Shown: one piece after another, positions 10,127 to 20,631 of the stretch | Layout: the number at the start of each line of letters is the position of its first letter | Numbering within the stretch: the first letter of the stretch is position 1 | Assembly: GCA_029959085.1 (NCBI GenBank) | Contig: JARWIR010000017.1 | Location: 26,350,144 to 26,414,143 of the forward strand | Origin: Nemophila menziesii | Lineage: Eukaryota > Streptophyta > Magnoliopsida > Boraginales > Hydrophyllaceae | Length of the DNA: 64,000 nt | Reading direction: 5' to 3' | Made by a program: the position numbers and the translations under genes | The notes under the pieces: generated by a model | The model's input: only the letters and a program-made list of their open reading frames with translations | Told to the model about the DNA's origin: nothing | The model's database searches: none

Positions 10127-10830
10127 TAGGGTGTGCGCGGGTCGGTTTTGTATGAAAAATGCTCAACCCATAAACCGCCCGTTCTTGTGCGGATTTTGAA
10201 AAATAAGACCCGCACCCGCCCAATACATTGCTTAAACCATTGAGTTTCGGGTTAGGCGGGTTGCAGGTGCATTGCGGGTGATTTAGTTCGATAAAAAAAA
10301 TTGTATCCATATTCATTTGGCGAGTCAAATTTACATTACAAACGAAAATTATAACGAAAAATATTGTTTAGGATACGTATATGCATTTCAAATCATCTAT
10401 GATTAAAATATATAAAATGAGATTTTAGGAAACTAAATATATGAACTAAACAAAGAGTACAGATAATATCATAATTGAAATGAAAAACATATTCATTAGA
10501 TAAATATTATTGAAATACTGAGGAATTTCAAAATATTTTTAAAAAAAGGGAGAAATAAAAAAAATGTAGAGTGAAAAGCACATGACCCCCACTATTTTAT
10601 TTGAATAAAATGAGTAATACGAATTTTTTTAATTCTTATACTACAAGGTAATCGAGTATATGCGGGTTTGCGGGTTTCAAGTTTAAAATCCACAACCCGC
10701 AAAAATGTGTATATTTTTTCAAAAATGTAAACCGCAACCCACCCAATCAAAAACTAACCCGTATAATTTCGGGTTAGTGTGATCGGGTTGGTCGGGTTAT
10801 GCGGGTTTTCTAACCCGATGCACACCCCTA
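10127..10830. mobile_element. Non-autonomous hAT element with CGGGTT-rich ends
   Basis: A perfect 8-bp target duplication ATTATGAG (10119-10126 and 10831-10838) flanks inverted ends TAGGGTGTGCGCGGGT and, in reverse, TAGGGGTGTGCATCGGGT. Eight-base duplications are typical of hAT transposons. The interior has many CGGGTT/AACCCG tracts and no transposase, so it must move in trans. Confidence 0.85.
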
Positions 10831-10838
10831 ATTATGAG

Positions 10839-11190
10839 TGGCCTATTATATAAAAGAGATAAAAAATTATCTAGGAGAGAGAAATGATATGCTTTGGACC
10901 ATGCATGTTACACATTATGGACGATATTTGGTTAATCTTTTTTTTTAGCGATACCTAACATTACTTTTTATTTAATTATTTTTTCCAAAATTTCACGTCT
11001 TAGTTTCTCACTCAAATCCAAATATTTTTTAACCAAGTGAATATATTACATTAGTTTTTAAAAAGATAAACGTATCAATCAAGTTATAGTCATCCCGATC
11101 AATACTTGTATAAAACTCATTTGACCAACAACCCCATATCAATGAAAATTGACTAACCAACTATAAAAAATAGGCAAGAGAATGCTAAAC

Positions 11191-11193
<3 letters not shown>
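10839..11193. repeat. Dispersed repeat related to about 1460-1640
   Basis: The segment with ACCAAGTGAATATATTAC and ATTTGACCAACAAC matches 1512-1650 in order and spacing. No ORF. It is probably part of an old LTR or MITE. Confidence 0.5.

Positions 11194-11262
<69 letters not shown>
11194..11262. repeat. (GA)n microsatellite
   Basis: An uninterrupted GA run of about 68 bases. Confidence 0.97.
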
Positions 11263-11264
<2 letters not shown>

Positions 11265-12119
11265 TAGAAGTATACTACGCTGAGAGAGGTTACTTTTGAC
11301 ATCGAACCTTATTTAGTAAAAGGTACCGGATTTACTTGCTAACTAGCTTGTGAATGTGATGTCTTAAAATTTTCAGCATTTATGTAAACCAAGTCCATGG
11401 AGCTTATATAGTGTCATTCAAAACATTATTTAGTTATCACAGTTATGTCCCTGGAGAACTCTTGATAGTTCATGAATAACCATTGGAGAATTTTGCCTTA
11501 AAAAATTCTTGTAGCGTGGCCCAACTCATGTTATTCATATATTTGATCTCTTGTTGAGAGTATTTTGCATTTCTATATCCTAGACTATCAAAGATAGAAG
11601 AACAATTAAAGCTTAACTTATCCTTTATTTTCACATGTAGCAGCGTCTAATTTGTCCTGGGAATGGTTGGGTAGGTCTCGCCACAGTGCGTTGCGCCACG
11701 CTACCATTTTGGTGGCCTTCTTAGATAAACCGCTTCTTTTTAGCTTTAGAGATCCATCCATGTTTGATTTTTCTCTATCTTCGGTTGTCTTTTTAAGGCA
11801 ATTCGCTTCTTTGTGGTCTTGAAGAAATATCCATGTTCGTCTTTTGATGAGCTTCTAGCTTCTTCATTTTTCTTTCTTGTGTAAATATTAATCAAAAATA
11901 TCTTTTAACCTAAAATTCACTCCTATATTAATTATTGACAATTCTCCTTTTTATTCTTCCTATAAGCGCAAGAAGCCTCCTTTATGGATGATTATATTTC
12001 TTCACTTTATGATCTCCCATAAATAATGCATATGTTGTGTTGTTGTGTGATTATAGTGCTTCTTCTCAACCATTAATATTATCAAAATGAGGAATTTAAG
12101 GGATGAAGAGGGAAAGTAA
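11263..12119. other. Decayed, gene-free stretch left of a Copia fragment
   Basis: No open frame of note. It lies 3' of the minus-strand RNase H remnant and is probably the eroded 3' region of the same Copia copy. Confidence 0.4.
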
Positions 12120-12475
12120 TTTCATTGGAATTGCATGCCAGAGTAACATCGTATCTTCTCAAATTGATATTGGGATAGCATCATTTTGAAGATATCGTCC
12201 AATTAATTTGTCGAGTTTACAAATTCTAGTACGATGTCTCCTTTTATAGAGTGGTCATGAATAAAGTGATGACGAATATTAATGTTTTTTGTTCTTGAAT
12301 GTTGCACTAAATTTTTCTTGATGTTGATGATGCTTGTGTTGTCGCAACAAATGGGTAACTTCTAGTTATAAGCTCAAAATCTTCTAAGGAATTCTTGATC
12401 AAAATGATTTAATCAACAAAAATTGCAATATTCTCCTCCTTGGTTCGCTCATGCTCTTTTTATCAAGTTGACATC
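12120..12475 (-). pseudogene. Copia RNase H fragment
   Basis: The minus-strand translation contains LIKNSLEDFEL, then CCDNTSIINIKKNLVQHS, RTKNINIRHHFIHDHSIKG and, after one stop, LDDIFKMMLSQYQFEKIR. This is the C-terminal RNase H signature of Ty1/Copia polyproteins (CDN.SAI.I.KNPV.H.RTKHI.IRHHF, then LADIFTK-L). No reverse transcriptase is adjacent, so it is an isolated relic. Confidence 0.75.
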
Positions 12476-13298
12476 TTGCATAGTCAGCGTACGAGTACCG
12501 AATCAGCTCTAGGGATGTGACTTTTGGATACCAAATTTCAATCTTTAGTGTACCTTTTGAGTATTAAAACACGTGTTTAACGGTTGTGAGATATTTTTAG
12601 GTCCTAGCGAGGGGTCAAAAGGTGACTTAAGATTTATTGCCTAATAAAAAACTTTAACTGAGAAAATCTATTATTGAAAATCTAATCAACTCCAAATAAC
12701 AAAATTAAGAGGATCAAAATAGTAACAAGTTTATTAAAAGAAGGATTTAAGAAATTAGAAGTTTGATAACTCGTTTAGGCAAAATATCAAACACCTAAGG
12801 GATCTTGCAAGGGGAATGCTTATGGTTTGATAATTAAATCATTCATATAAAACGATATATGTAAAGTTAATGAATAGAAGTGCATAATCTCTTTCAAATG
12901 GTTCAAACTCCTAAGGATCTAATCCACCGCCTAAGGTAGCCATCTTAGAATTTTAATTATTTCGTACTAAACTTCTTGCAACACTTGAAGTTTAATTAAC
13001 CACAACCTAAAAAAAAATTCATGGGGCACAATCTCATTCCATTAACAAGGTTTTTATGGGCTCAATCATGAAACCTCAACCTTAAGTTTTGACAGGCTCA
13101 ATCACAAAACCTAAATGATACTTTGACGGGCTCAATCTCAACCCTCAAACCACTTCGATGACACAAATCCTTCTCTTCTTAAAAGAGATAACGACCCTTT
13201 ACTCTAATTTCACAATCAATTTCCTAACTAGAGATAGAGTATAAGTGTTTATGAATGATTATAATAATGAAAGATAGTGTCATAAAGAGTTTATATTA
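12476..13298. other. Noncoding DNA with a short tandem repeat
   Basis: At about 13050-13160 three or four units of about 30 bases share (A/G)GGCTCAATC(A/T)(C/T)..AACCT. Otherwise it is AT-rich with no coding signal. Confidence 0.5.
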
Positions 13299-14248
13299 TG
13301 TTGGTAAATAGTGAAAATCACTGGTTTAAAACAATAGAAATGGAAATCCAGATAAGAAATATTTCAGTTTAAAGTAAACTATCTATTACAGTAAATGAAA
13401 TAATACAAATGAAACTTACACGGAATCGAAAAGCAACCCACAATTTACACGAAAATAAAATGACATTAAAAAGTTTTTTTTTATTGGTGTGACGTTAAAA
13501 AGATATTCCGGCATATACCGGTTATCTTTAATAGCGAGTTTCTACACTAATATTTAGAGAAGTAGAAAGTAATTATTTTGTTCTTTTTTTATTTGTTTTC
13601 GTAACTAAGACAAATGAGGAGTTGTTGTGTTTATAGGGGAGTAGGTAAGGAGAAGGCCTTGTCTGAACATGCATCCATAATTGGCCCTTGATTGATTGAA
13701 GTTTTTGATTGACACATATGTTACACGTTTTCAATTTCCAGCAATGAACCTGGACACTATGTTGACTTGGTTCATTCCCGTGTTGACCAATATCTGTAAC
13801 AGATGACTGGTGCGTAATTGGTTTGGAAGTTTGTCTTCTGGCTGGAGGGTTTTGAATTGCCACCGACCACTATAAGAACCAGTCATCTTCCACTAGAGCC
13901 TCTTTCGAAAACTACTTTCATTTTTAATTTTTTGACTCCCCAAACTCCCACACGAGCCCACAACCCACGCCGTCGTCGTCGCCGGGACAGGCATGTGGTG
14001 GTGGTGGTGCGCGCATGTGGGGATTTGCCTTTTCCCTTTTGGTTTTCGTAGCCTTTAGAGCTTTTGGTAGGAATAGATAAGTAAGTTATTTTAAGCTAAT
14101 GTATTTTCTATCTCTTCTCCTATGTGGGACATTTTCTTCACAAAAAAGTATCTTTTCCACTTCTCCCATAAGAACATGAAAAGAATTAAAATTAATGCTA
14201 TTGTTTTAAATGATTTAAACACACTTGGATTAATTATAAATTCCAACA
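13299..14248 (-). mobile_element. 3' LTR of an older minus-strand Copia element
   Basis: Starts TGTTGGTAAATAG and ends CCAACA, giving TGTTGG...CCAACA termini. It matches 23770-24647 along most of its length. The polypurine tract lies next to its right end (14249-14262, GAGTGGGGGAT in reverse), which fixes the element as minus-strand. The five bases before it are TATTA. The open frames inside are incidental. Confidence 0.85.
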
Positions 14249-15138
14249 ATCCCCCACTCAGGGTCTTTGTGAGAGAAGGTGAACAGGTTTCCACAACTGT
14301 CGGTATTTGGGTGAACTGTACTTAAGTGACAATATATTTTGATTTGAATTGACACGTAGTGAAGTGGGGCAACCACCAAATTTTGTTTAAGTTAACTTAC
14401 TCTTGAACTTAAAGGTTTTTTATCGAGACCCTCACAGCACATACTCTACCCTACTAAAAAGTTCTGGTTCCCTCGAACATCACCATTCAGTTAGTTCATC
14501 AAGTCCTTCTCTAAGGACCACCCCTTGCGGGTCATGAACTTTGTAGGCTTATTTATATGAGATTATTAAGGATGTCTCCTTGACTTCTATCATGAATGTA
14601 GATTCTAACTTTTGACTGTGAGTTCATCAAGTCCTTCTCAAAAGGATCACCACATAATGGCTATGAGTTCATTATGAGTTGAACACTCATCCTCGTGTTC
14701 TTTCTAGAATGATACGCCTTATGAGTGAATTCATCAAGTCCTTCTCAATAGGACCACCACGAGTGGCTATGAATTTATTAAGATGATTTATACATTCATT
14801 TCATATCCCATGACTATCGAGACTATTGTATTCGGTCCAACTGTGACCGAACTTAGAAATCCGATAATCTTTGCTAAACACCCCCATATTTGAGTTAGTG
14901 TCCAGATCCGATTATCATAGCCTTTAGCTATGTCTTTACGTAGGGGTTTCTAAGGCACTGATTTTGTCGATAATTTTGTTAATGCCACAAAGCTATTTTA
15001 AGGATTTCAGAACATCATTCGCGCCCTTAGTCCTTTGATTTAGCAAAATAGTTGGTTTTTAATCTCGGTCTTACATTTCATAAACACGTGTTCCGTTTCA
15101 CTTTTAGTATCAGGAGATATACTCTCATAAACCTGGAA
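14249..15138 (-). other. Internal 3' region of the older Copia, noncoding, with repeats
   Basis: After the polypurine tract come about 0.9 kb with no pol domain. Two or three diverged copies of TTCATCAAGTCCTTCTC..AGGA(C/T)CACCAC..GGCTATGA(G/A)TT occur about 110 bases apart (from 14496, 14624 and 14730). Integrase, RT and RNase H are absent here and on the other side of the inserted element, so this Copia is a deletion derivative. Confidence 0.6.
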
Positions 15139-15143
15139 TAGTC

Positions 15144-16532
15144 TGTTGGCATATAGCCTCCCTTAATAGGTTGTTTTAATGTGACAAATCCTCTTATGTT
15201 TAGTGTGCTAATTACTCTTGTTATTTATATTCCTTCTTGCACTCTTTTTCATCAAAAAGCACTTCTTTATCTTTTAGATCAAAGCTTTAGTGTTATATGT
15301 TATGAAACTAATTCTCATATAAATACTTTTAACCTTATCTTTGTGTACATTGAGAATTAGCTTTAGTGATCAACTTCAAAGGTTCTTAGAATGATGTTTC
15401 CAACAACTTTCGTGAAGAAGATTTATTGATCCAAGTCATTATCTTTCAAAGTTACTTGGCGCGGTACACCGGACAAATGGCGCGGTACACCGGACCAAGA
15501 ATGCGGACCAGGACGCGGTGCAGAGGCTAGCCCGTCAGTAAGTTAGAAAATCAAACCATTGAAGTGCGGTACACCGCACGAAATCTTGCGGTACACCGCA
15601 AGAAAGGTTTTTCTGCACAAAAGACAAGTCATAAGTAATATATCCGTTGGGAGATTAATAGATCCGTTGGATCCAAGTCTTATGACCGTTGGAAGCCATT
15701 TTCTACTATAAATTGAAGCTCTTTGAAGGCTACAACTACACCAACTAATTACAAACATTAAGGGGCTTAATTGCTATCATTCAAGAAGGTGTCAAAAGCT
15801 ATACATAGTCAAAATCAACCTTAGTGAGCTTATAAGTCCTTTCAAGGAGTTAATCAAACAAGCCACAAGGTTCTATCTACTCAAGAGGAGTTCACAAGCT
15901 TTATAGTTCATATCCACTCTTTTAGGAGTTTAGTTACAAGCTTTTATAAGCAACCCTTTAAACACTTTGTTTCTATCCTCTTAAGTCTAGGTCTTGTAAT
16001 AGATAGATTAAGAGAGAATTCAAGTATAGGGAGTATACTTGGTATCCTTGTGTTGTGATTACACAAGTGGTTTGTCCTTCGTGTTATCGAAGAGGTTGTA
16101 AGGGTTATTGTGTTCTCGACCCGGTTAAGAGAGACACGGGAGCTTAGTGAAAAGCTTGAAATCCTAAGGAGGCTTCCTTAGGTAGTGGATGTAGGGAAAC
16201 CGAACCACTATAAATCGCGTGTATCTTTCTATCCCTACTCTATTTACTTTCCGCAATTTATATGTTTGATAATATGCTTGCATGAATATTGTGACATTGA
16301 TTATCTAGCTTATCTAACATATTATTATCTTGAGTAGTAAGATATTAGAAACTCGCTTTACTTGTTTCACTTTATATCAAAAATCTTAGTTTAACCATTG
16401 TATGATCCCTTAGGAGTTTGATATATGAGTTGACTTAGTAGGTTCTTTCTTTTAATTATAATTGTCCAAAAGATTTTTAATTAGGCATTAATCTTATTAG
16501 TAATCCTATTCACCCCCCCTCTAGGACTATCA
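15144..16532 (+). repeat. 5' LTR of the SIRE-like element
   Basis: TG...CA ended. TATA-like ACTATAAATT lies at 15705-15714. Between 15461 and 15602 it carries two pairs of the GCGGTACACCG dyad (starts 15461/15482 and 15566/15588), upstream of the TATA. The last copy extends to an 18-base palindrome CTTGCGGTACACCGCAAG. Confidence 0.93.
15461..15602. promoter_or_regulatory. Two pairs of GCGGTACACCG dyads in the 5' LTR
   Basis: Start positions 15461, 15482, 15566 and 15588, so spacings within pairs are 21 and 22 bases. Each has 5-base arms GCGGT/ACCG(C or G). They lie 100-250 bases upstream of the TATA-like box, where promoter elements of an LTR U3 would be. Function is inferred only. Confidence 0.55.
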
Positions 16533-16534
16533 AT

Positions 16535-16546
16535 TGGTATCAGAGC
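16535..16546 (+). other. Primer binding site (initiator tRNA-Met)
   Basis: TGGTATCAGAGC begins two bases after the LTR end. It is the usual plant Copia priming site complementary to the 3' end of initiator tRNA-Met. Confidence 0.9.
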
Positions 16547-16590
16547 CTAACTCTACGTGAATAGCTTAATCGTTAGTAGAGTAAAACGAT

Positions 16591-17643
16591 ATGGAATTTA
16601 ATCTTTTGGAAAGTTCGTCTTCTACTCGACCTCCACTTTTTGTAGGAACTTACTATTTTGCTTGGAGAACAAAAATGGAGGAATTTATCAAAGCCGAAGA
16701 TCCCGATCAATGGAGAATCGTGAAAGAAGGTCCATTTGTTCCCTAAAAAGAGGAATTAAATGAAGCGGGAGTTCTTAAGCTAAATCAAGAAGAAAAAGAT
16801 TTTGATGAACTTACCATTGAGGAAAAGGCTAAGCTCACTCAAAATGCAAAACCAATGTACACTCTCATTCGTCGAATTTCCGAAGAAATTTTCTCACAAA
16901 TGTTAGATTGTAAATCCGCAAAAGAGCTTTGGAATCGTTTGGAGTTTGTATATGGAATTGTCGAAAATGACGAAGAAGAAGAAGTCTCAATCCATGATGA
17001 ATCTCATGACAATCCTAAACCAAACCATGAGGTAGCACTCTATCCTAACTCTTTATCTCTTCCTTATAATTATTGCGATATTAGGCAAATTTCATCACTT
17101 CTCAAAATTCTTGATTCTCAAATCCATTTGAATAATCTTATGTTAAAAAAGGGTAAAGTTGAGCTAAAGAATTGTTTTAAATGTTGTATCACTTTGGATG
17201 ATATTCTTGGTAATACTAAAAACCCTTGTTTTGAAAACATTTTTTCTTTAAATAAATGGAAACATCCTATGAAGAAAAACATAGAAGGTTTTAGAAAATT
17301 GGATGAACCTTTTTCTCTCGCTCTTGAAACTTTAAAAAATCATCCTTTCTTAAATGTTACTCCTTTTGATCCAAATGGCTTTTTTAAAGAAAAATTATAT
17401 TTAAATGATAATTTGGATATTGGAAAGAATGTGGGAACTTCATGTTCAAAACCCTCACATGGTAGCTCTACTCGAAAAAGAAGTTCTTGCAATTATTGTG
17501 GTAAACCCGGTCATCATGCTTCTACGTGTCATTACCATGAACAACTTAATAGTGGATCTTTGATACCTTCATGGGAACAACCAATATGGATCGTGACAAA
17601 TGCTAACAACATTTCCGGATCCATTCCACCTCGGTTACCATAG
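16591..17643 (+). pseudogene. SIRE-type gag with CCHC zinc knuckle and one premature stop
   Basis: ATG at 16591 starts a 350-codon frame that is open throughout except for TAA at 16744-16746 (codon 52). The N-terminus has RPPLFVGTYYFAWRTKMEEF, the characteristic Copia gag start (RPPLF.G.NY..W...M). The middle is IRRISEEIFSQMLDCKSAKELWN, matching gag core motifs. The C-terminus has the nucleocapsid knuckle CNYCGKPGHHASTC (CX2CX4HX4C), complete. The product would package retroelement RNA in cytoplasmic particles. Because the LTRs are so young, the single stop may be recent, or translation may restart at an internal Met such as 16855. The frame closes at TAG 17641 with no protease downstream. 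Confidence 0.8.
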
Positions 17644-18065
17644 TAATATTCATTAAAGGTGTTGAGCGTCAAGAAATTGGAATTTTATGCAAAAGGACGT
17701 TCAAACCTCATAAAAAGAAAATACGGTGAATTCTTTCCTTTCTTCTTTCTATATTTATGTTTTATGTTGTGTTTTATGTGATTTATCCTCTATGTGCTTT
17801 TATCTTTTGTATCTTGACTTTTTTTATGCTTAAATGTTGCATTGTTATTGCTTTGGGTCTTTTTGTCCTTTTAGAAAACTTAGGGGTATTTGTAAAATAA
17901 ACTGGTTTATGAGTTTTCGAGTCTTCCTTGGTATTTCTTTTCAAAACAAAGATGCTCAAAATTATTTTATACCATTCCGAACCTTTTGCGGAAGTTTCGA
18001 ATGTGTTTCGGGTGTTTTTAAAAGAATCAAAAATTTCATTTTTTTTGCCCAAACCGAACACTTTT

Positions 18066-18098
18066 GCGGTGCACCGGACGATTCCCGCGGTACACCGT
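18066..18098. promoter_or_regulatory. Pair of GCGGTRCACCG dyads upstream of the accessory ORF
   Basis: GCGGTGCACCGG (18066-18077) and GCGGTACACCGT (18087-18098), spacing 21 bases, 212 bases before the ORF start codon. They match the pairs in the LTR and in the Gypsy element at 54943-55111. Confidence 0.55.
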
Positions 18099-18249
18099 AG
18101 GTTAGGTTTTTGACAGCAATATTAGGCCGTTTTTCTCTTCTATTCTCTTCATTCCACCATTAAAACATTTCCTCTCCTCCTCCTTGGCGATTTCCGGCCA
18201 CCACAGCTCCGTTTCCACCACCTAAAAACCGTTCTTCACCTCTTTAATC

Positions 18250-18251
<2 letters not shown>

Positions 18252-18282
<31 letters not shown>
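18252..18282. repeat. (CT)n microsatellite in the ORF leader
   Basis: About 30 bases of CT dinucleotides, as common in plant 5' leaders. Confidence 0.9.
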
Positions 18283-18284
<2 letters not shown>

Positions 18285-18309
18285 TCATTACCCACTTCCT
18301 TTCTTCACC

Positions 18310-19545
18310 ATGAGAGAAAAGAAAGCTGCTCCAAAGAATAAAACCACCACCGGAGCCTCCTCCAGCCGCCGCCGTGCTCCTTCTCCGGCGAGGTCTCCAA
18401 CACCTCCTCCACTCCGGCCATTCGAGCCACTCCCGGGTAGAACTTTTAGTGATTCGGCTTTTCCAACGGGTGAAAATTCTCTTCTTGAACTATTTAAATT
18501 TCAAGGTTGTGATAATGTCTTTGCATATTCGGGTACTCAATTAGCAAGTGGTTTAATTGAAGAATTTTACAAAAATTTCGAATTTGATAGTGCAAATAAC
18601 ATGGTTATTTCTTTAGTTTCGGGTACCCCTTTACGGTTAAAATTGCATGTTTTGTGTACTCGCTATGATATTCCGTTAGATGGTTTTAGTGGATTTTGGT
18701 CAAGTGGTTGGGATGGGTCTACTCTTGATATAGTTGGCCAAAATGAGGTTATGGATTTTGTCAATAGTAGGATGATTACTCCCGATGGAAATTGGAATTT
18801 GCGTTGTTTTGATCCGGAATTCATTGTGGCTCATAAGTTTCTTATTTCGGCCATAATACCGAAAGACAAACATGATGCAAAATTAATTCCGTATGAAGCT
18901 TATCTCCTATTTTTGATCTTTTCTAAGCGTCCGATAAATATTATTGCTATTATGTTCAAATGGATGAACCATGCTAGAACCGCAAGAGATAAGGTCCCAT
19001 ATGGTATTTTTCTTACTAGGATCTTTGAGGGAAGTGGAATTTCGTTAGGAGGAACAAATGTGAAATCTATTGATAAAGCGTGGTGTTTCGATTATAGCAC
19101 AATCAAGAGAATGAAATTTTCTATTTATAATAACTCCTATGTTTCGCATTCGGTTATTAATCGTATGTCGGATGTTGCTATTCGTAATCGTATCTTACAA
19201 GCTAGAGAAGGAACTCATGGTCCGGCACTTGACACACTTGAGCTTTTGGATGTTCCGGGTCAACAAAATCCTATCCCAAATGAGCCTCCACAAAACCCCA
19301 CTCATGAGAATCCTCCTAATCCCTCTAGTTTCGAAGGTGCTATGTCTCGGTTTATGGATTATATTGGTAGAAAATTTGAGGTTTTAGAAGAAAAGTTGGA
19401 AAGAAAATTTGGAGTGTTGGAGGAGAAAATAGGCCATCTTACTAGTGAGTTATCTTGCATGAAGAACGATGTCTCGTGTATCAAAGATGATGTTTCACAT
19501 CCTAGAAGCCGTTCTAGAAGCCGTTCTCCCCGGGAATTACGTTAA
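18310..19545 (+). CDS. Accessory ORF of the SIRE-like element, plant transposon-associated protein
   Basis: An intact 411-residue ORF. Residues 1-50 are basic and Pro/Ser-rich (RRRAPSPARSPTPPP). The middle (about 75-290) has a globular pattern with GLIEEFYKNFEF, SGTPLRLKLHVL and PYGIFLTRIFEGSGI. This resembles the domain annotated in plant genomes as putative plant transposon protein (I recall it as PF20167, to be checked). Residues about 345-395 form a coiled coil with heptad-like repeats (RKFEVLEEKL / RKFGVLEEKI / SELSCMKNDV). The C-terminus is RS-rich (RSRSRSRSPRE). There is no catalytic motif of RT, integrase or protease. It occupies the place of pol and is preceded by its own leader. A very similar layout occurs at 53162-54331. 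Nucleic-acid binding or particle assembly is possible, but the function is unknown. Confidence 0.75.
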   Translation: MREKKAAPKNKTTTGASSSRRRAPSPARSPTPPPLRPFEPLPGRTFSDSAFPTGENSLLELFKFQGCDNVFAYSGTQLASGLIEEFYKNFEFDSANNMVISLVSGTPLRLKLHVLCTRYDIPLDGFSGFWSSGWDGSTLDIVGQNEVMDFVNSRMITPDGNWNLRCFDPEFIVAHKFLISAIIPKDKHDAKLIPYEAYLLFLIFSKRPINIIAIMFKWMNHARTARDKVPYGIFLTRIFEGSGISLGGTNVKSIDKAWCFDYSTIKRMKFSIYNNSYVSHSVINRMSDVAIRNRILQAREGTHGPALDTLELLDVPGQQNPIPNEPPQNPTHENPPNPSSFEGAMSRFMDYIGRKFEVLEEKLERKFGVLEEKIGHLTSELSCMKNDVSCIKDDVSHPRSRSRSRSPRELR

Positions 19546-20631
19546 ATGGTTTTGGTGTTGGGTTTTAAAATATTCTTTTTATTCTCTAAGTGTTTTATGT
19601 GTTTTTATTGTCTTGGACTAAGTTTGTGTTGTTTATGCTCTAATCATTTATGGGTCCGTGTTTTGGACATCTAGGATATTATTGCTACATGTTTTATTTG
19701 GATAATGGTTTAGGATGCTTTATGTTTAACTTGGTTTGATTTGGATATTTGATCTAGTATGCTATGGTGTTTAATTTGAATATTTGTTTTAGTATGCTAT
19801 GGTTTTATTTTGTTTAGTTGCTTCAAATTTATGCTTTGATATTACTAACATTTTCCTTGATGATATAGGTACTATTGCTCTTTTATCCTTGATCTTATCC
19901 TTTATTGCATTTTCGTCCCTATAGTTTGTTCAAATTTTGTCTTTGTTCTTAAAATGGTTGAAAAATGCACTTAGGTTCCTAAAAGTTTTAAAAATTGTCT
20001 TTTAGTCCCCTAACTTTTTGACAAATGACTTTTTGGCCCTATATTTTTCAAAAATTACATTTTACCCCTAACTTTCTTAAAAATGATTTCACAATATCTT
20101 TTTGGGAAAAATTGTAGATCACACTTTTACAAAATTGAAACAATCTTTATGCATTTTGTAAGGGGGAGCTTTTATTAAAACTCTAATGCTTTGGCTAATC
20201 TTTTATCTCATACATTGCAACTAATCGTTTGTGTCATTAGAAAACATATGAATTGAAAATCTATCGATCAAAGAGTTGGTAAAAAGTCTCTATCTCTTAG
20301 CTCTTCAATTTTCTAACCTTGTGCATCTCTTTCTAAAAATGTTTTAATCTCCAAACTCTTGCACACTCTTAGAAACGTTGTTTAAAATCTATTCACTTGA
20401 GTTTTAGCTCTTCCATTCGTAGTTGTTAACCCCGTCTTTTTGATGAAGACAAAGGGGGAGAAATATGTGCACTAAAACTTTCAAAACTTGCACGCTTTAA
20501 AAACTCACAAATGCATCTCAAATCTTATATGCTTATTGTGAGGGGGAGCTTAATTTCATTAGTGCTTAAACTTTCATATCATTCCTAAGGTGTTTTAGTG
20601 AAGGATTTGTCATCATCAAAAAGGGGGAGAT
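19546..20631 (+). other. 3' untranslated region with repeated polypurine tracts
   Basis: Noncoding. Polypurine tracts AAGGGGGAGCTT (about 20161), AAAGGGGGAGAAAT (about 20451), GAGGGGGAGCTTAA (about 20540) and the functional AAAAAGGGGGAGAT at the LTR border recur. 20401-20460 (CCGTCTTTTTGATGAAGAC) echoes the border sequence CATCATCAAAAAGG. Multiple such tracts are characteristic of SIRE/Maximus elements. Confidence 0.7.

Larger units (their letters stand above)
17644..18309 (+). other. Spacer between gag and accessory ORF; leader-like
   Basis: No coding domain. It ends in a typical plant 5'-leader composition (TTCCACCACC, a CT run at 18252-18282) just before the ATG at 18310, suggesting that the next ORF is made from its own or a spliced transcript. 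It carries a pair of GCGGT(G/A)CACCG dyads at 18066 and 18087. Confidence 0.6.

Noticed and set aside
13573..14325. Frames inside the older Copia LTR
   Set aside because: They lie wholly within an LTR and contain no known domain.
15543..15758. 71-residue minus-strand frame, repeated exactly at 21031-21246
   Set aside because: The identity is due to the two LTRs of one young element; antisense to the LTR promoter and without a domain.
17783..18113. Overlapping frames around the dyad pair (ending FCGAPDDSRGTP)
   Set aside because: Short, overlapping on both strands and caused by the repeated dyad; I considered a peptide-coding origin of the dyad but the 20 and 22 bp spacings elsewhere break the frame.
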